Positions 48,894-51,105 of a DNA stretch of 51,105 nucleotides are shown here, one piece after another; positions within the stretch are counted from its first letter, which is position 1; each line of letters begins with the position of its first letter. The stretch is taken from positions 1 through 51,105 of the forward strand of contig JACRIL010000078.1 in NCBI GenBank assembly GCA_016235825.1. The letters are read 5' to 3'. The translations under genes and the position numbers were made by a program. The DNA comes from Planctomycetota bacterium. Its GTDB lineage: Bacteria > Planctomycetota > Phycisphaerae > SM23-33. A model generated the notes under the pieces. That model saw nothing but the letters and a program-made list of their open reading frames with translations, was not told the DNA's origin and searched no databases.

Positions 48894-50242
48894 ATACAGT
48901 CAAACTCGCTTCAATAGCGTTGGTCCTTGTCGTTGCCGAGGTCGCATTGGCTCAAAGTCCGACTCCTGCGTCCGCCCCGGCAGCCAAAGCCGCATCTGGC
49001 GACCCCCAGGCCATCCCGGTCTGGCAGAGCGGGTTTGAGGATCCGTCGCTCGGCGAATGGAGCTATATCGCCCGGCATGTCTTTTCCCGCGACGGGAAAC
49101 TTCTCGCCGGCCGCATGGAATCCTACGCGATTACGACCGAAAACGTGTTCTCCGGCCGTTACGCGTACAAAGGATGGATAGTCGGCGCCCAGACTGAATG
49201 TCATCGGCCCTACCCCTGCCATGGCTTCAGGGTTGAGTCGCCGATAGTGAACTCCTGGTACGTCTGGCTGGACTGCGACCCGACGAAATTCGCCGACAGG
49301 GACTGGATTCACTTCGCCACGTGGTGCAACTCCAAATGGGGACCTGGACTTCACACCATGTCGGTGCGATCCAAGGCGCTGGTGCTGGAGATGTGCCACT
49401 GCGACTGGAAGTGGGTTGGGCCGCCCGAAATGCGTAAGTTCCCCCTGAAAAAGTGGGTGCGATTCACATACTACGGCCATTACCGCCCCGCTGGCGACGG
49501 CAAGATATGGGTGTGGATGGACGGCAAGCTCATCTTCGAGGCTCAGAAGAACCACTCCAACCAGTTCTTCGAGGCTGTACACTGGGGCATGTACACCAAC
49601 GGCAACGTTGACAACGGCGTGCAGTACAACGACGACATCCAGGTTTGGCGGCTCTCCGCGCCGTGGGCGGACAGGAACCGCGAGCCGCCCTCGCCCTACA
49701 AGAGCAATCCGAACGCCTCGCCGCTCAAGATAGTGGCCGACAGCAACGCGAGAGACGCCGCTGTGGTTTCCAGGCCCCCTGCTGCGAATCCGGGCGCGAC
49801 CGGCGTTGTTTCAGTCTCCCAGGCAAAGCCGAAGATTGAGGAAAAACCCAAACCTGTGGTTGCATCCGAAAAACTCGTTACAATGGAAGACTGGGTTGCC
49901 AAACTCAGGTTCCGCCTGGGACTGTATCTCAAGAGCGGCCAGGCGCCCAGATTCCAATGCAGGACGCTCGATGCCAGGGTTGACGTTGAGTCGATGGACG
50001 GCGGCGGCCGGCTTACGTTGGTCGACCGCGGCGGGAAAAAAACGGTCATTGAGTGGGAAAAGCTGACTCTCGACGATTATATAGGCATGACCGAAGACAT
50101 GGCCGGCATGACGGATACCGCCCTCGATCACGCTATGCTGGCGTATTTTTACCACAACATCGAACAATTCGACAAGGCCCAGGAACACCTTAAAAAAGCC
50201 GGCTCGTACGAAAAGGCTGTCAAGGAAGCCACCGGCATGTAA
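48890..50242 (+). CDS. Exported lectin- or polysaccharide-lyase-like protein
   Basis: A protein of 450 residues starting with GTG 48890, chosen because AAGGGG lies six bases upstream and a signal peptide (VKLASIALVLVVAEVALA) follows. Residues about 40-265 form a concanavalin-like beta sandwich with WQSGFEDPSLGEWSY, FPLKKWVRFTYYGHYRPAGD and IWVWMDGKLIFEA. The pattern resembles heparin-lyase-I-type lyases (PF14099), but catalytic residues are not assigned. After a Pro/Lys linker, residues about 325-450 are a separate small domain ending in TPR-like helices (EQFDKAQEHLKKAG). It may bind or cleave an acidic polysaccharide. Confidence 0.68.
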   Translation: MNTVKLASIALVLVVAEVALAQSPTPASAPAAKAASGDPQAIPVWQSGFEDPSLGEWSYIARHVFSRDGKLLAGRMESYAITTENVFSGRYAYKGWIVGAQTECHRPYPCHGFRVESPIVNSWYVWLDCDPTKFADRDWIHFATWCNSKWGPGLHTMSVRSKALVLEMCHCDWKWVGPPEMRKFPLKKWVRFTYYGHYRPAGDGKIWVWMDGKLIFEAQKNHSNQFFEAVHWGMYTNGNVDNGVQYNDDIQVWRLSAPWADRNREPPSPYKSNPNASPLKIVADSNARDAAVVSRPPAANPGATGVVSVSQAKPKIEEKPKPVVASEKLVTMEDWVAKLRFRLGLYLKSGQAPRFQCRTLDARVDVESMDGGGRLTLVDRGGKKTVIEWEKLTLDDYIGMTEDMAGMTDTALDHAMLAYFYHNIEQFDKAQEHLKKAGSYEKAVKEATGM

Positions 50243-50611
50243 TACCAGCTTTCGTTAAAGGCAACCTTGTCTTGTGGCCCTGTGCGGGCATAAAATAACA
50301 TTCAGAAAGCAATTTTGGGTAAATACAATGAGCCGCGTTATGACAAAAACAGGATGGATACGAGAAAGAATAACGAAGCCTTGCCTGTATGGCACGGCGA
50401 GGAGTTCTGACGGCGCAGATGCTGTTTTGACAAAAAGCGGTTTTTTGAACCCTTTTAACGGCAGGAAGGCACTTATCGGCAGACGGCGTGAATCCGCGAG
50501 GCCGGCCTTTCTGTCGGACAGAATTGCTCTTATGGAAAAGAACAGGCTCGCTCCGTGAGCGGGCAAAAACATTCAAAGACCAATTTCGGAACAATTACAA
50601 GGAGTCGGGCC
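50243..50611 (+). other. 369-base gap with a small hairpin
   Basis: No convincing gene is present. A 94-codon open frame (50274-50558) has no ribosome binding site and no family-like pattern. GCTCGCTC (50546-50553) pairs with GAGCGGGC (50557-50564), followed by AAAAA, 48 bases before the next start. Confidence 0.45.
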
Positions 50612-51105
50612 ATGAAGCGAAGAATAGTGGGATTGCTGGTTGCGGCACTTATTATGCCGGGCATGATGAATATTGCCGCAGCCGCCGAGCCGCTGGACAG
50701 CGGGTTGACGGCCGGCGTGTTCAAGTACAACGGGACCGGGCCTGGCACGGCGGCGGGCAAGGCCGTAACGATGCTCCAGATAACCCCCAGGGCCGGCGGT
50801 TCGCAGATGGCGATCGCCATACCCAACAACGATCCGGCCGGCACCAGGGCCGACCCCAACACCGCGGCAATGAATGTGATAAGGGACCTCAAGGCCGGCG
50901 ACCTGGTCAAGGTCCGATACAACAAATTGCCGGCCCCCGGAACGCTGGACAAGATCGAGAAGGCGACCGCCCGTCCCGGCGACGCTGACCCGGAGGCCGC
51001 CGAGTTCATCAGGTTGGGCAGCGTGAAGGTCGCCGACCAGGAATATCAGGGCGTTTTGTACAGGAAGGGCGGGCGTGAACTGACTGCCCTTGTGCCCAAC
51101 AAGAA
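50612..51105 (+). CDS. Exported protein of unknown function (3' end outside the window)
   Basis: An open frame runs from ATG 50612 to the end of the window, 164 codons. AAGGAG lies eight bases upstream. It starts with a signal peptide (RRIVGLLVAALIMPGMMNIA). The mature part has short beta strands and Pro/Gly-rich turns, for example AGVFKYNGTGPG and LKAGDLVKVRYNKLPAPG. No family is recognised from this part. Confidence 0.75.
   Translation, partial: MKRRIVGLLVAALIMPGMMNIAAAAEPLDSGLTAGVFKYNGTGPGTAAGKAVTMLQITPRAGGSQMAIAIPNNDPAGTRADPNTAAMNVIRDLKAGDLVKVRYNKLPAPGTLDKIEKATARPGDADPEAAEFIRLGSVKVADQEYQGVLYRKGGRELTALVPNK

Noticed and set aside
50274-50558. 94-codon frame in the last gap
   Set aside because: No ribosome binding site, no domain pattern, and the start lies in AT-rich sequence. 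Left as non-coding.
1-51105. CRISPR array or phage genes
   Set aside because: No regularly spaced direct repeats, no cas genes and no phage structural genes were found. The repeats present are inverted palindromes.

Overview
The window looks like chromosomal DNA of a high-GC planctomycete, most likely close to Phycisphaerae. This is inferred from gene content: an ECF sigma factor with a long membrane-anchored C-terminal extension, a sigma-70 factor with an N-terminal helix-turn-helix extension, toroid plus DUF4159-type proteins, a HEAT-like insertion of the planctomycete type, a CX4CH haem-like motif, and many exported proteins with Pro-Ala-Ser linkers. All convincing genes are on the + strand. 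The only - strand coding trace is a transposase remnant. One tRNA (Cys) is present. There is no rRNA and no CRISPR array.

Layout. 1-9 kb: a partial basic C-terminus, a uronate-isomerase-like amidohydrolase, a Gfo/Idh/MocA oxidoreductase, a large exported propeller-like protein, pterin carbinolamine dehydratase, a small protein resembling the cyanobacterial fluorescence recovery protein, and a TPR/amidotransferase-like exported protein. 9.1-14.9 kb: a tight four-gene operon (membrane-fusion adaptor, AlgI-type MBOAT acyltransferase, two AlgJ/AlgX-type SGNH proteins), probably for O-acetylation of an exported polysaccharide. 15.1-27.5 kb: three tandem proteins with zinc ribbon, one TM segment and a VWA domain, two paralogous exported helical proteins, one ExbB, three ExbD and a 1197-residue TPR-like protein. 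The three VWA proteins carry a TonB-like Ser-x3-His signature in their TM helix, so this may be an energised envelope machine in which a VWA domain replaces the TonB C-terminus. 27.7-35.2 kb: tRNA-Cys, a haem-motif protein, a membrane protein, a coiled-coil lipoprotein, a multi-HTH sigma-70 factor and a membrane-anchored metallopeptidase. 35.4-51.1 kb: a surface-carbohydrate island with an Asp-box propeller, two toroid/DUF4159 paralogues flanking an ECF sigma factor fused through a TM helix to a glycosidase-like domain, a lipoprotein hydrolase, a lectin/lyase-like protein, and a truncated exported protein at the window edge.

Non-coding structure is rich. Two 75-bp copies of a covarying structured repeat face each other in the 1.5-2.0 kb gap. 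REPIN-like double-hairpin elements lie at 6.5 and 35.2 kb, with a decayed copy at 14.9 kb. A leader of about 50 bp that precedes the ECF fusion gene occurs four times between 37.8 and 48.9 kb. One of these copies is joined in frame to an IS630-type transposase fragment.
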